DNA from: Capitella teleta
Lineage: Eukaryota; Annelida; Polychaeta; Capitellidae
Direction of reading: 5' to 3'
Assembly (NCBI GenBank): GCA_000328365.1
Contig: KB309217.1
Span: 86,534 to 150,533 of the forward strand
Length of the DNA: 64,000 nucleotides
Shown: in pieces, positions 37,106 to 49,100 of the stretch
Layout of the letters: each line of letters opens with the position of its first letter
Numbering within the stretch: position 1 is the stretch's first letter
The notes under the pieces: model-generated
Database searches by the model: none
Told to the model about the DNA's origin: nothing
What the model saw: the letters and a program-made list of their open reading frames with translations, nothing else
Position numbers and translations under genes: made by a program

Positions 37106-39062
37106 ATGCTTGACCAAATCCCAGCACCAGTGTTCAGACCGGAAGTGCGTCACCATGACCTTGTCGTGGCCTTTGACCTCGGAACAACTTCAACGACGTA
37201 CGGATTTTCATTCAAAGAAAAACCATGGGATATAAGTCTACCTTCTGAATGGGGGTCAAGTGTGGGTCTTTCTTTGGCCCTGAAAGCTCCTAATTGTATA
37301 CTGACCAGTGGCCAAGGTGCCTTCAAAGCCTTTGGTTATGATGCCCAGCAGATGTGGTGCTGGATGTCACCGAACGAATCCAAGAAATTTAGATATTTTG
37401 ACAACTTCAAGTCACAGTTACGGAGCAAGGTAAAACAGAATGAGATATCATTTGACGGTTCGTTTATATTGTGTAAATTTTGTACACAGGGGTTGACCAG
37501 AGATTCTATGGTCTATTCGACGTTAGGACACCAGCTTCCAGCTTTAGATGCCCTTGCAATGACCTTGAGCTACCTGAAGAAGCACGCCCAGAAGGAAGTT
37601 CTAATACAGACTGATCTGTAATGAATGACTCTAATCAGATGCTTTTGATCAATGTTATTATATAGATCCTTAGATCTCCTTGCAGTGCAGTGGGTTGTCA
37701 CTGTGCCCGCTGTTTGGTCGAGTTCATCCAAACAGCTAGTGCGCGAGGCGGCGATGAGAGTAGGTGTGGGAGCCTGTTACGTAATTCCAATCCGTGGTTT
37801 CATTCCAGGCTAAACTTATAAATGAAGTCAACTCAAATAATCTGATTTTGGCCCTAGAGTCCGAAGCAGCGTCGTTATTCTGGAGGCAGACAAACCAATC
37901 TTTAATCAACAGATACCTGTTGATTGATTGTGGAGGTAGGAACTTGTCAGAATAAGTCTGAGTTGTTACGCTTTGCCTGGCAGGAGGGACAGTGAATTTT
38001 GCAGCTCACAGGATACTGGCTGATAGGCGAATTGAAGAGCTGGTTGAGTCGAAGGGAATCGACGTTGGAGGTGATTCTATTGATGAAGGGTTCCTTAGTC
38101 TTATGGAGCAAATCTTCGGCCAAGACGTGATGAAGAACTATAAAGAAGAATGCAGAACCGATTGGCTACAATTGAAGTTGGATTTCACGAGAGCGAAAAC
38201 CAGTCTGGACCCGAGCCAACCTGGTTGGAGGTTCCTTGTACCAATCGCCTCCAGTTTCGCTGAATGTTGTCGAAGGATATCAGGGCGAGGACTGGAACAG
38301 CTGATTGACGCAAGACATCGGAATAGAGGCGTTGCCATCGCCGGATGCAATCTCCTGCTCTCATCCCATGTCATCAGAGAACTCTTTGATCCTGTTGTCA
38401 ATCAGATCGTGCAGCATATCGAGGAATTTCTAGAGAAGGACCCTTTGAAGACGGTTAACAAATGCGTCATGGTTGGAGGCTTCGGTGAGTGTCATATCCT
38501 CCAGGACGCTTTGAAGAAAGCCTTCACTTCGCGACTCACCTTCATTGTACCCCGTGAGGCTGGTCAGTGTGTGGTCAAGGGAGCTGTCCTCTACGGTCAC
38601 TCACCCGATTCGGTTGCAAAGCACAGGTCACGGAAAACATACGGGATACAGGTGTATGAAAAATACGATCCGGATATTCATAACCCGGATAAAACTATCC
38701 AGAAAGATGGCGAAACGATTGCATTTCCGGTGTTTCATACGATTATTACCAGAGGAGAAGAAACAAAGAGTGGCGAAGTTAGAAAATTCATGTTCAAACC
38801 GTCTTCCAGCAAAGTTAAGCGGATTGTCTCTCCACTCTATGAGACTGATAAGCTGTCACCTGTGTATGCTAACGAGGCAGGTGTCCGTAAGATTGGGCTC
38901 ATCACTATGGAGCTCCCAGGTGAGGGCATGGACAGGGAGGTGCAGTGTGTGTTCACCTTTGCGAACTCAGTTATCCAGGTGGAACTGAGTCACGTGGTTC
39001 CTGGTAAGGGACAGGGGACAGCTGCCAAAGTGAGCGTGGATTTCCTGTCTGAACTATGTTAA
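37106..39062 (+). CDS. HSPA12-like heat shock 70 family protein, 4 exons
   Basis: Exons 37106-37617, 37666-37759, 37809-37932 and 37984-39062 join in frame to 602 aa. The actin/Hsp70 ATPase fold is marked by phosphate loop 1 (VAFDLGTTSTTYGF, residues 21-34), QWVVTVPAVW, phosphate loop 2 (DCGGGTVNF, 241-249) and the adenosine motif (VGGFGECHILQ, 407-417). Sequence order and the C-terminal pattern follow human HSPA12A/B, not canonical Hsp70: there is no substrate-binding domain or EEVD end. These are cytosolic proteins of poorly defined role, often expanded in invertebrates. The ATG at 37106 directly follows an acceptor-like cttgtgcag, so an extra 5' exon may exist; the open frame extends upstream but looks non-coding. 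Introns are very short (48-51 bases). An AATAAA lies at 39164-39169. Confidence 0.92.
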
Positions 39063-40992
39063 TTTTGTTTGATGTTTAATTATTGTAGAATCATTAATTA
39101 AAGATCATCTTCAATTTTGGAGTTCTTGTGTTACTTTAAAACTGTAACACTTAATCCATGTAAAATAAAAATGTTTATCTCAGGGCGTTTTTTTTTTTTT
39201 TTTTTTTTTTATTATTAGAATTTGCACCCAATCGCACTTTTATTGCAGCGCTTCTTTTTTTTCAACTCAAATCTCCCGATTGGAATAATTCCACCTTTGT
39301 GGGTTCGGATGAAATACTATTCGAGGGAATTGTTGATATTTGATTTACCGATGACATTTCATGGACCCTCTGATTGTCTATGGAAGTAATGAATCCCTGC
39401 GCAAGATAAGTTCATTTTCTATAATTGAATCATGTAAATTCTCATTATCACGCATTCAACATTTCTTAAGATCTTATCTCAGTCTAATGTTACATTTGAT
39501 GCGTGTTAATTACAGCAAGTGTACCTTTCAATGTGATTCCAACCCTCTCATTTGCTAAGTCATCTTTATTAAAAAGACTAGAAATAAATGCATATACTAT
39601 TAAAATGCAAAAAAAGGTATATATATAATTATATATGCATGCATATATATATACTTACAGAGTCAAAGAAATTCGGATTCAAGCCTTCGATATCTGAAAC
39701 GAAAGAACCTGATGTTATCAATTATATTATTGATAACATCAATATATCAATATTATTGTTATGTATACAAGAGGACGACTTAAAGCCTCGTTCATGTTAC
39801 ATATTAGGTCACCAAGAGAATGAAGGCGTTTACCTGGATCCAAATAGGTACACGTAAAACTAACCAGGTTCACTTTCATTCATGTTGAATTCCTATTATA
39901 TATCGGTTACTGGTAGCGATGTGGAAACTTTATTTAACCAATCGAAACTCGAGAGAATAAGAAACAGGTTGGTTATGTTTCATGCTTCCAGGAATTCCTG
40001 TAAATGTTTCAGTATTCTTGGTTCGAAGATTTCTCTTACACAAACACACCGTAGACATAATTTTCTTCTCGTTGCCAACTCAATAGTATTCAGTGAATCT
40101 CTTATCGTGAATCATGCATGGAAGAACATTGTTGCAGATGGCGCTGTTAGCAAACCACAAATCCTTAAATGCGTTTGAACAATCGTGACAACAGCAGTGA
40201 GTATATACTGGTAAATTAGTAATCAGATCAATTATTCGAATATAGTTTAAAATAAATCACCAACGCCGAATATAATTACGTGATGTTTTTATTTTTTATT
40301 TTTTTATTTGCTGGTGTCAGCCTGGTGAAGAAGATATTTTTACTCGTAATTTGAAGCTCAAATAAAATCGCACTGACAGCACGCAGTGATCTTTACTGAT
40401 CTTCAAAGCTGCGGATATCTCGTAAATTGACCGACATAACCTACCATGATGCCTAAACCTGATTCTCTTGATGGCACAGACCACACCAATGTCAGTAAGG
40501 TCACATACAGTGGACGTGTTCCCTCGGAACCTGGGAATTCTGTCACGTGCTTCAATTTCCTCCCCTTTGATCTCTCTGATTTGCTCTTCATTAATTATGG
40601 TTTCAATTTGAATAAATCACAATCTGAAGCCGCCATCATGCAAGATGGCCGACAGATATTGCATGCCAGTTTGTTGAGCCATATGTATGCTTTATTTATA
40701 AATGAAGCTGACAATGCTCGATCGTGATATTATCTGTAGGTACAGCAAAGGCGATCTCTGTGAGCCCCCTAGACCATCCTTGCATGGCCCTTAACGAACA
40801 AAATGGAAGCGACACATCTGAAGAGCACTTCAAGACGAAGTGTTGGGCGCATTCCAAATAATGAGCACAGAAATAACGAAGACGGAATCCATTTTTAATG
40901 CAAATTACAACGAAACAAAAACACGCGACTTAAGACTTATTTTGTTCTTAGTACACTTAAGAGGACCTCTGATTGCTTTGAACTAGTAAGTT
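39063..40992. other. Intergenic stretch after the HSPA12-like gene
   Basis: It holds the 3' untranslated region (AATAAA 39164-39169), a T run at about 39188-39210 and an AT repeat near 39620-39655. No supported gene. Confidence 0.45.
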
Positions 40993-40995
40993 ATG

Positions 40996-41657
40996 GTTAC
41001 TTACATACTGGACGGATTGAAATCACCACAACAATGCCAAAGACCTTCTCTCAGCTTGCGAAATGCCTCTACTTGGCGCTCTGAAGCAGATGAAGTTCGC
41101 CTTCTCCAGGAAGCAGACCTATTGGAAGTCCTGAGTGAAATTTCATCACAAGAGGGCAATTTCTGCTTCGTTCAGAAATGGATAAAGTCAGCAGACGAGA
41201 GAGCTGAGCGATTCGACGACTTGCTTCAACACGTCACTCTATCAAAGTGCAGCAAAGAATTCATTTGTGGCACCGTCATGGAGGAAAGACTTATGGTCGG
41301 TGTAAATGGCGTGAAGTTTATTCAACAGGCCATGCAAGCTCCCACACAGACCGCTCCAACTGAATCGCAGTCTTTGGTTGTAGGATACGGGAGTGAATAC
41401 ATGTGGCTATGTTCTGATATTAACTTACAAACTTGGCAGTCCCTCCAGGGGGGCACCGCATGAGTATTACAGCGCCTGTGCCTCTCCTGAGGGATTCATT
41501 GTTTCTGGCGGGCTTCTGCAAGGTTTAAAAAATTTCTGATTGCTATTCATATGATGCGCTGAGCGGTCAGTGGAAAACACTGCCACACTATCACACTATC
41601 ACAAGGAGTGCCTCTACGTCGTCGGCGTTTTTGACAGACAGTTTATTAGTTAGCGGG
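40996..41657 (+). pseudogene. Kelch-like (BTB-BACK-Kelch) gene fragment
   Basis: One frame encodes a BACK domain: RLLQEADLLEVLSEISSQEG, FCFVQKWIKSADERAERFDD, LLQHVTLSKCSKEF. It then enters a Kelch blade (SLVVGYGSEYMWLCSDINLQ). After a G run near 41448 the Kelch sequence continues in a different frame (YYSACASPEGFIVSGGLLQ), and again shifted (CYSYDALSGQWKTLP, SSAFLTDSLLVSG). The BTB domain and remaining blades are absent. KLHL proteins are cullin-3 substrate adaptors. No introns are visible, so it may be a decayed retrocopy or a genomic fragment. Two shifts and the missing ends make an active gene unlikely. Confidence 0.75.
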
Positions 41658-42930
41658 TTATGATTATTTCAGCTACTTGATCATTCTTTAATTTATCAAT
41701 TATAATTTAATTTATAATTTAATTTAATTTATCAATTAGGCTGTAAGCAATCCTAGCTGTCCAATCACGGACTTTCATGCGAATGTAAACATTCAAAATC
41801 CGAAACACCGAGTTATGTAAAAACTTCCCAACATTTCTACAGAAATCGTGAGTGTTGGAACTCTTTGAAATGACCCGTGCCGACTTAATACTTTATTATT
41901 TGGAGACAATAAAAATGGATTATATTTCAATATTATATGAACATGATTTTGTGAAGCAAAACAGTTTGAAAAAGGCGGATCGAGCCTGATTATTTACTAC
42001 GCTTCTAGGTGCTTTTACTGATCATATTGAGTACTAAATCAACCAAAATGTTTTCTGCTGAACACAACCGTCGCGTGTACTGTATTGTGAATTTACTGTT
42101 GAAGTGTTTAAGAAATTTTGAATGGTCTTATTCACCACTTCAATAGATCTACAATTATTGATGAACGTATGTCTTTCATACTCCTTGCAATATCGCGAGA
42201 GAGCTTCGCTGAATTACTCGTAATTCGCAGAAAAAAACCCTCTCAAATGGCATCCACACTTATCTCGTCTCGTCTCGCCTCGCCTCGTCTCATCTCGTCT
42301 CGTCACATCTTATCTCATCTCATCTCATCTTATCTTCTCATAAGAATTCACGAAAGCAATAGAAAATCAATTTCGGATCACTAATGGGATGAAATGAAAA
42401 GAGTGGAGCTTGAGTACCACTATAGTATGCATTAAGGCTCTTTTTAAAGTTATAATACTTCTTGTCAAAAACAGGGACTATCAAAATTATTAAGTTATAT
42501 TCATAGATCAGCGTTTTTCTTTGCTTTTGAGATTGCATGAATGCTAAATACAATTCTCTGACTCAAAACACAACTCACTTCACTCAGACGATTGCGTTTG
42601 CTTTTAGCAGTGAGCCCTCGAGGAATAGATCCGTCCGTGTTACATCACAAAGATGCCTCTTGTAAAATTGAAACACCTCAAAAGAAGACCCTTTACACAG
42701 CTACACAGCTTCCAGCAATCATAGTATTAAACATATCTCCACTGGCATGAATCATCAGTTATTACACAAATGCAACATTGAAACATGGATCGAATTATTA
42801 TTATTAATATTATTATTATTATTATTATTATTGTTACGTCAACGCAGCTCGACATACGTTGTATGCTATGTTACATTAAATCATTAAATCTAGAAGCACC
42901 TGTGACATGTCATTCTGCGGTGGTCACATA
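41658..42930. other. Intergenic stretch with simple repeats
   Basis: TCTCG/TCTCA pentamer repeats lie at about 42258-42336 and an ATT microsatellite at about 42797-42832. No supported gene. Confidence 0.5.
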
Positions 42931-43973
42931 CAGGGTGTTTCAAAAGTATATTTGGGGATTTTTCAAGCTTAAATTGTTACTAAAATGCTCTTTTTTCTAA
43001 ATCTAAAACCGTGCTACTTCAAATCAATCCCTTTCTGTGATACTCTATCTCAGTATTTTGTAAATATCAACAAATCCTTTGAATTCATGGGAAGAGAATA
43101 AGCTACAGGAGTTATTTACCACAGACAGAGAGTCTTCGCATTAATGTTATTATTTGAACACCCCTCTGCATGCTCATAGGAGCCTATGACGAAAAACAAT
43201 CTTGCATTGCATTCTAATGTGACCAATACATTCATGTATTATGTAGTGATATTTATTATAATGTAAACAATGCTCTGCCATGGTATTTTGTTCACTATGA
43301 AGTGATCCAGATTCTCGCACAATATATTTAGCATCCATGTGCCATAATTAATTGCTGCAACGCTAGTCATAGCTGTTTGTGTTAAAACGGATATGTGTAC
43401 TTATTAACTTATGATAGTAACAAAACATCCACACATCTTTTCTTCAGGGTAATAGTGAAAACACATAATTGAATCAAATTGAACATCATTATTTGATAAT
43501 ACTAAAGTGTAATAATGATGAAATATCTCGCCAGCTCACCAATAAAATAATTCTGCAAGGAGGCATTGTTATTGTAAACAAAGTTATGCGCAACATCTCG
43601 TTAATATTTATTCATTAAAAATATTCCGAATGTCTTATAACATCTAACTATGAAAATGATCATAATTAAAGGGTTATTCAAGCGATATAAAGTAAGATAA
43701 ACAACGCTCATCGAATGAAGTGCTTGATTGCGAAGATCATGAATGAAAACTAAGCGGTTTACGATACTGTGTCATAATTCCGTAATTATCAAATTAATTA
43801 AAGAAAACAACCAAAATAAAAGACATAATTGTCAAGACAAGAGGCTACCTTAGCTACAAATGATAATTATATGGGGTACATCGCGCGGTTTTATGGAAAA
43901 GAGCCTTTCTGTAACACACTACGCGAGATTGAAAGATCCCCATTACTTGTAAATATACTTTTGAAACTCCCTG
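42931..43973. mobile_element. Non-autonomous mariner-type element, about 1.04 kb
   Basis: The left end, CAGGGTGTTTCAAAAGTATA, and the reverse of the right end, CAGGGAGTTTCAAAAGTATA, are inverted repeats of about 25 bases, with TA on each side. Such termini are typical of mariner/Tc1 elements. The interior is AT-rich with no transposase frame, so it is a deletion derivative or long MITE. Confidence 0.8.
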
Positions 43974-44046
43974 TACGGTGTCAGTCTAAGACATAACCGT
44001 GCTATGTCGTCTTCGTTCAATTTCGCAAATTAAGGATGCTCATATA

Positions 44047-44860
44047 CAGAGTGGACCAAAAGTATTCTATCTACTCCATGTTAGAAGCAAAACCCTAAAT
44101 TTGCTAAAATTGTGCATCGGTAAAATCCATTATTGGGTCTGATTCTTGCATAGATTCATACAGAGTAGGTCAAAAGTAGTCTATCTACTCCATGTTAAAA
44201 GTAAAACTCTAAATTTTCTATAATGTTTCAATTATTCCAAAAGATACTTCTTATATGGATTGACTATGTTATTCTGCGCACATTTATGCACATAAATTAA
44301 GTAAACAGTTTATTTTGAATGAGGGAGGAACATTTAAATACGAGTGGTGAGTGATCGACAAGAGAGCAAAATCAGATGAGCCCCTGAACGAGCATTAAGA
44401 AATGTCATCTTTTGCTTGCATGGCGCTTCAATACAAACTCTCTGCTGCTTTGAATTGATTTTAGGAGATAAACATTAGTGCTACTGTTGCAATAATAATA
44501 GCACTCTCAAACAAAACAATAACACGAAAGCGTTGCTTTATGCGTCCAACGAAGCTTATTCATGGTCCGGGGCCCTGTTTGCCGTCAAAAGTGAACTATC
44601 GTATAATGGTGAGTGCACTCTATCAATTGAGATAAATCGGCATATATGTTGATGAAATTGGAATAGAAATGATAGGAATAACAACATGAAATGTTAGACT
44701 AACCATACCAAGCATTGATCTAATCTTTATGTGATTTTTACACTGCGATTCGTTTTTTTTTTATTGTTTTTTTTTTACACTTTCTCAGAAATGCGTAGAA
44801 CCAGTGAAAAGTATTGAGATCTTCAACATGGAGTAGATAGACTACTTTTGGCCCACTCTG
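44047..44860. mobile_element. MITE family A with a duplicated left end
   Basis: A left terminus, CAGAGTGGACCAAAAGTATT, occurs at 44047 and again at 44161 (CAGAGTAGGTCAAAAGTAGT). Only one right terminus, ACTTTTGGCCCACTCTG, is present, ending at 44860 before TATA. Either one copy inserted into another and lost its other end, or the left end was duplicated. The interior includes ATGGTCCGGGGCCCTG and AAAGTGAACT, shared with other copies. It is non-coding. Confidence 0.75.
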
Positions 44861-45847
44861 TATATAGACAAGGAATACACTGGCGAAATCTAAACTATGG
44901 TTTCATGCATTCAGATAATAATCTTGCCATTTCGCTCCTCCTTTGGATTAATGAATACTTTTGGTTCATAAAGGCAAGAGTGTGACATGCAACACTGGAG
45001 ATAGGCTGCATGCCACGCCCTGGCTATTCGCCCAAAATAGAACCAAATAAAAATAAGACTCATCGGAGAAAATTCAAATCAAGATCACCACTGTTTGATA
45101 CGCGAGACACCGAAAGAAGCATGTCTGCAGCTGATATCATGCGAGTTTGTGAGGAGTGTGTAAGGAATTCTACCATCATGAGAGATGCCAGCCTCAAACA
45201 GTTTTCGAGAGTGGGGGGTGGAGGGCATCGAGCAATATGACATTGCAATTAATTGATCCATTGCCTAATGAACAGCGCGATGCTAACTGCATGAGTCGAG
45301 GCAGTGCTTCCATACGTGCTTGACCACGTATGGAAGCAGGGTCCAGAAGCATCAAAGTATGAGCTATGCAAGCAATTGTGAAATATGTCATACTCACTCG
45401 TGATCGAGTCCCCTGTCTGTATCCAGTCGTCATTTTGGGCGTCGACGTGCATGCGGAGGGCGAAAGAGATCTCTGCAAGACCTTGCACCATGGAGTAGAC
45501 TATACGCTCATCTTCTACAATATACATTGGTGATACCTTGCCTCAATAAGTGCCTAATCAAGCTCATAATTCTCGGTTCTTATTATTTTACTTAATCTTT
45601 CAGAAATGCACACATTTTGCTTTTCTAGTATTGGAGATTTTATACTGTATCCAATATGCAAATTCAAAATAGGTTAAACAGATTTCCAGAGCTGATCGCT
45701 AAATCTGAAGCAAAATCAATGAGATCCACATTTGCATATCTGGCTTCACTTTCATTTGGCTTATCACTTTCTCTTGCACGGGTCACAACCTGAGGAGCTG
45801 CGCCATATAAATAGGGCTGCGTCTGCGCTTGGCCTCACGCACTCGCC
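44861..45847. other. Flank upstream of the GPCR
   Basis: It contains a candidate minus-strand exon, 45514-45398, flanked by attgtag and GTGAGT, reading DERIVYSMVQGLAEISFALR then HVDAQNDDWIQTGDSIT. The family is not recognised and no partner exon is found. A plus-strand ORF at 45010-45240 overlaps no feature. TATAAATAG at 45806-45814 precedes the GPCR exon. Confidence 0.35.
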
Positions 45848-46080
45848 ATGCTGTTCATCGTCGTGTTCGGGTCATGTCTTTTCCTCTCCGTTCTTGGAAA
45901 CATCTGCGTCCTTTTAGTGATTCTACCGCACAAGAAAATGCGCATTGCTACCCACATATACATGTGCAATTTGGCCATCAGCGATCTCTTCATGGCGACT
46001 TTTGTGCTGCCCCAGAACCTGCATGACGTCACTCATCCAGGACACTTCTATGAAGGTTGGTTTCACTTTCGGTCTGAGGC

Positions 46081-46112
<32 letters not shown>

Positions 46113-49100
46113 GTTGTTGTTGCTCCGGGTTCGATTCTAATTGATTGGAACTTGAAATTTAAACCCAGCACTTATGAACAATGATGATCAACATTCTCGA
46201 CACAGAGGTCGCATCACGAGAAGTACAATATATGAAAGACTAAAACATTAAGACAAAATGCAAAGCGCATTTGTATATTACTATTATTTCAATAGACAGC
46301 TTCTTATGTCGACATTGAATCATAATTAACAATTGATGCTTTCGTTGTTTTAGGTTAAAATAAACCAACGTTAATGAATCAACCTGATATCCTCAACCTT
46401 CTAATGCTCAATGGTTTTAAGTGCCGAGGAGGTTTAGCCTACTAAAGCTAAAGATTGTAAGGTGAATTGAACCTCATTATGGAGACGTGCAATATGTCCT
46501 TCTTACTCGTTCTCGGTGTCTTTAAATAAGGCAACATCATCGTTCCTGTGCATGAGATAGACTGTGGATGGCATCCCGATTGATGTGCAGCGACACCTAC
46601 AAAAGAGTGCAAACTATGGCAAAAGCAATGTGCCTCGTGATCACTGACAAAAACACCGTTTTCTTCGCTATACCAATAATGCGCGAGTTTTGCGGCTTTG
46701 TCCCCAATAAGGAAACAGGTAGATTTTTTTTCTTCAGATTAATGAACTGCATATCACAGAAATGGGGCTTACATAAGCCAACCTATAAGGCCAGATGCAG
46801 TGTGATTCTGTGTGATCATGTTACATGTATGTATCTATGCAAGAATCAGACCCAATAGTGGTTTTTACAAATGCTGAGGTAAACCTAATTGTCTGACAAG
46901 CAGAATATACACTCCCTCCCCATATGGTCACAAGACCAGCGTAATATTCACGGGGAATAGGAGACGAGAAGTAATTCACTGCCCTTGAACGTGAGCCAGC
47001 CGAGACCAATGAAAGGGTGAAACGAAATCTGCCCCAATCACGGTATATCACCCTTTGCAGCACCTGCCACCTTCAACCAAACAGCACCGTGGTAATGATT
47101 AATAGCCTGGATAAGGTAGACGATTGATGCATATTATAATTTCTCTTCAAAGTGTGGAGCTCCCTTGAAGGATTCAAATGAACATTCTAATTATTGTCGT
47201 GAAAATAAGGTCTGTACTGAGCGACGAATCACCTGTAGGATGGGTGGTATCAGGTGGAATGAACATAATTATTTGGAACAGTAATTGACCTATAGTGTCC
47301 TAGACATCCAGAGCACTGTCAATAGCGCCAACTGCCAATTAGAAAAAAAAAGAGGGGAGAACTGAACTTCTCTTACCGGGGTAATCTCTAGCGCACACTC
47401 ATGTTGTTCCAAAAGTGTCCGTTCGCCGAGATCGCTCTCATTGTCAATGATATAAGATATAAGCACCAATTTAGAAATTGGCAAAGAAAGACACGATGAA
47501 AACAGATCCCAGTCGTGCTGGTAATCTTTGTTGGCTAAATATGAAATGAACAAATTGAACATAATATGAAATGTACAAAATAAATATGAAATGTACAAAT
47601 CCAGCATGACTGACGATTCTTCGTTGATCAAATCCAAGGGATTGGGTGGACACTCAATCATTCAATCATATGTAGCAGGAATCTCATATTTCCCGTATAT
47701 ATTATCTTTCACAGGAGAGCTCCTATGTAAATTGGTGAACTTCCTGCCCGTGCAGTGCATCTTAACCTCTGTGTACACTCTGGTTGCGATGTCATATGAA
47801 CGACGTCGCGCCGTAGTGCAGCACCACCTGCCGGCAGTTTCATCGAGGTCATCTCTCATCGCCTGCATCCTCATCTGGGTGGCCGCCCTTGCTGCGTCCA
47901 TTCCGACGTTTATAGAGTTCACTGTCTTTGAGGTGCTTGAACCTTCTGGTGACCCCGGGGTCACGACGGTTGTGGGAATGGTCAGCACAGAGGAACCCCA
48001 GCACTATCGGCAGTGTGGTCATCACCACCACGGCCGCTTGTCCGTCCTGATCAATGGAGTGTTCCTATTGGTCATTGCATACGTCATTCCTCTGTCGCTG
48101 ATGCTTGGTTACTATGGTAACATCGCTATCTTCATCATTAATAAAACAAAAACGGTGAGTTGCTTGTTTAGAGGTTTAGAAAAGTATAATGTAACAAAAT
48201 TAACAATGCGATTACATAGCTACATTTACACAATAGTCTTTAGCAACCTGATCTTAATTCAATTATACTTCCGACACAACGTCTCTCGTCTCTGCATGTC
48301 GATTGATACAACCATTCATGTTAATAATTGAATGGCACAGCAAGAGAGAGAGAGCGGGGGAGATGAGAAAGATGTTCTGTAGAGACCCAGATGCAGCAAA
48401 AGGCATCAATATCCGTGGTCTCTAAATTTTAAGTGATGTTCTATTGACTCATAGCACCAATTGATAGCATTCCGTGCCAAAAACACCATGCCTGGATGCA
48501 AGCGTAAGGAAATAATGCATTCCGAATATCGGGGTTAGCATTGCGCCTATGGGAGAATGGCTTCCATTGCGAAGTATAGGAGGCAAACGTCAGCTGATGG
48601 CTTGGTTTGGCTGATGGCTGATTGGTCCCGTTCCCCTCGTGAAGCTATCGATTTCAGCCAATCAGAGCAGATCATCTTCGCCATAAAAGGACATCTCTGT
48701 TGTTTACGAAACGAAAGCGCATGCGTGGTGCACTCTGGCTGACCTTTTTACTGTTTCAGGATGAGAAACATGGTAGGTGTCCTAGACAATCGCTTGTTAA
48801 AATAAGAAAAATAGCGAAAAATATTTTTTTTTCGCGCCTGACTGGTGGCAAAATGATTATTCTATCTATTTCCGAAAAGAAAATAAAAAAATATTCAGGG
48901 GTTTAGTCGCAGGACACGGTGATATGACGAGGCCCATTGTAAAAGATGGGGAACTCGGTGTTTCATCACAGCTCCTGACGTCACGCCTAGTTAGCAATAT
49001 ATCTCCCGCGAAATCGTTAGCGATGATATTTCTTGTGTGGGCCAGGCATAGGAATCATTTTTGGTGCATCAAATAACGACTCAAAATCCATTTTTAACCA

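Noticed and set aside
38545-38988. 147-codon ORF
   Set aside because: Other-frame shadow of the last HSPA12-like exon.
46821-47063. 80-codon minus-strand ORF in GPCR intron 1
   Set aside because: No domain recognised; it looks like repeat-derived intron sequence, but no boundaries could be drawn.
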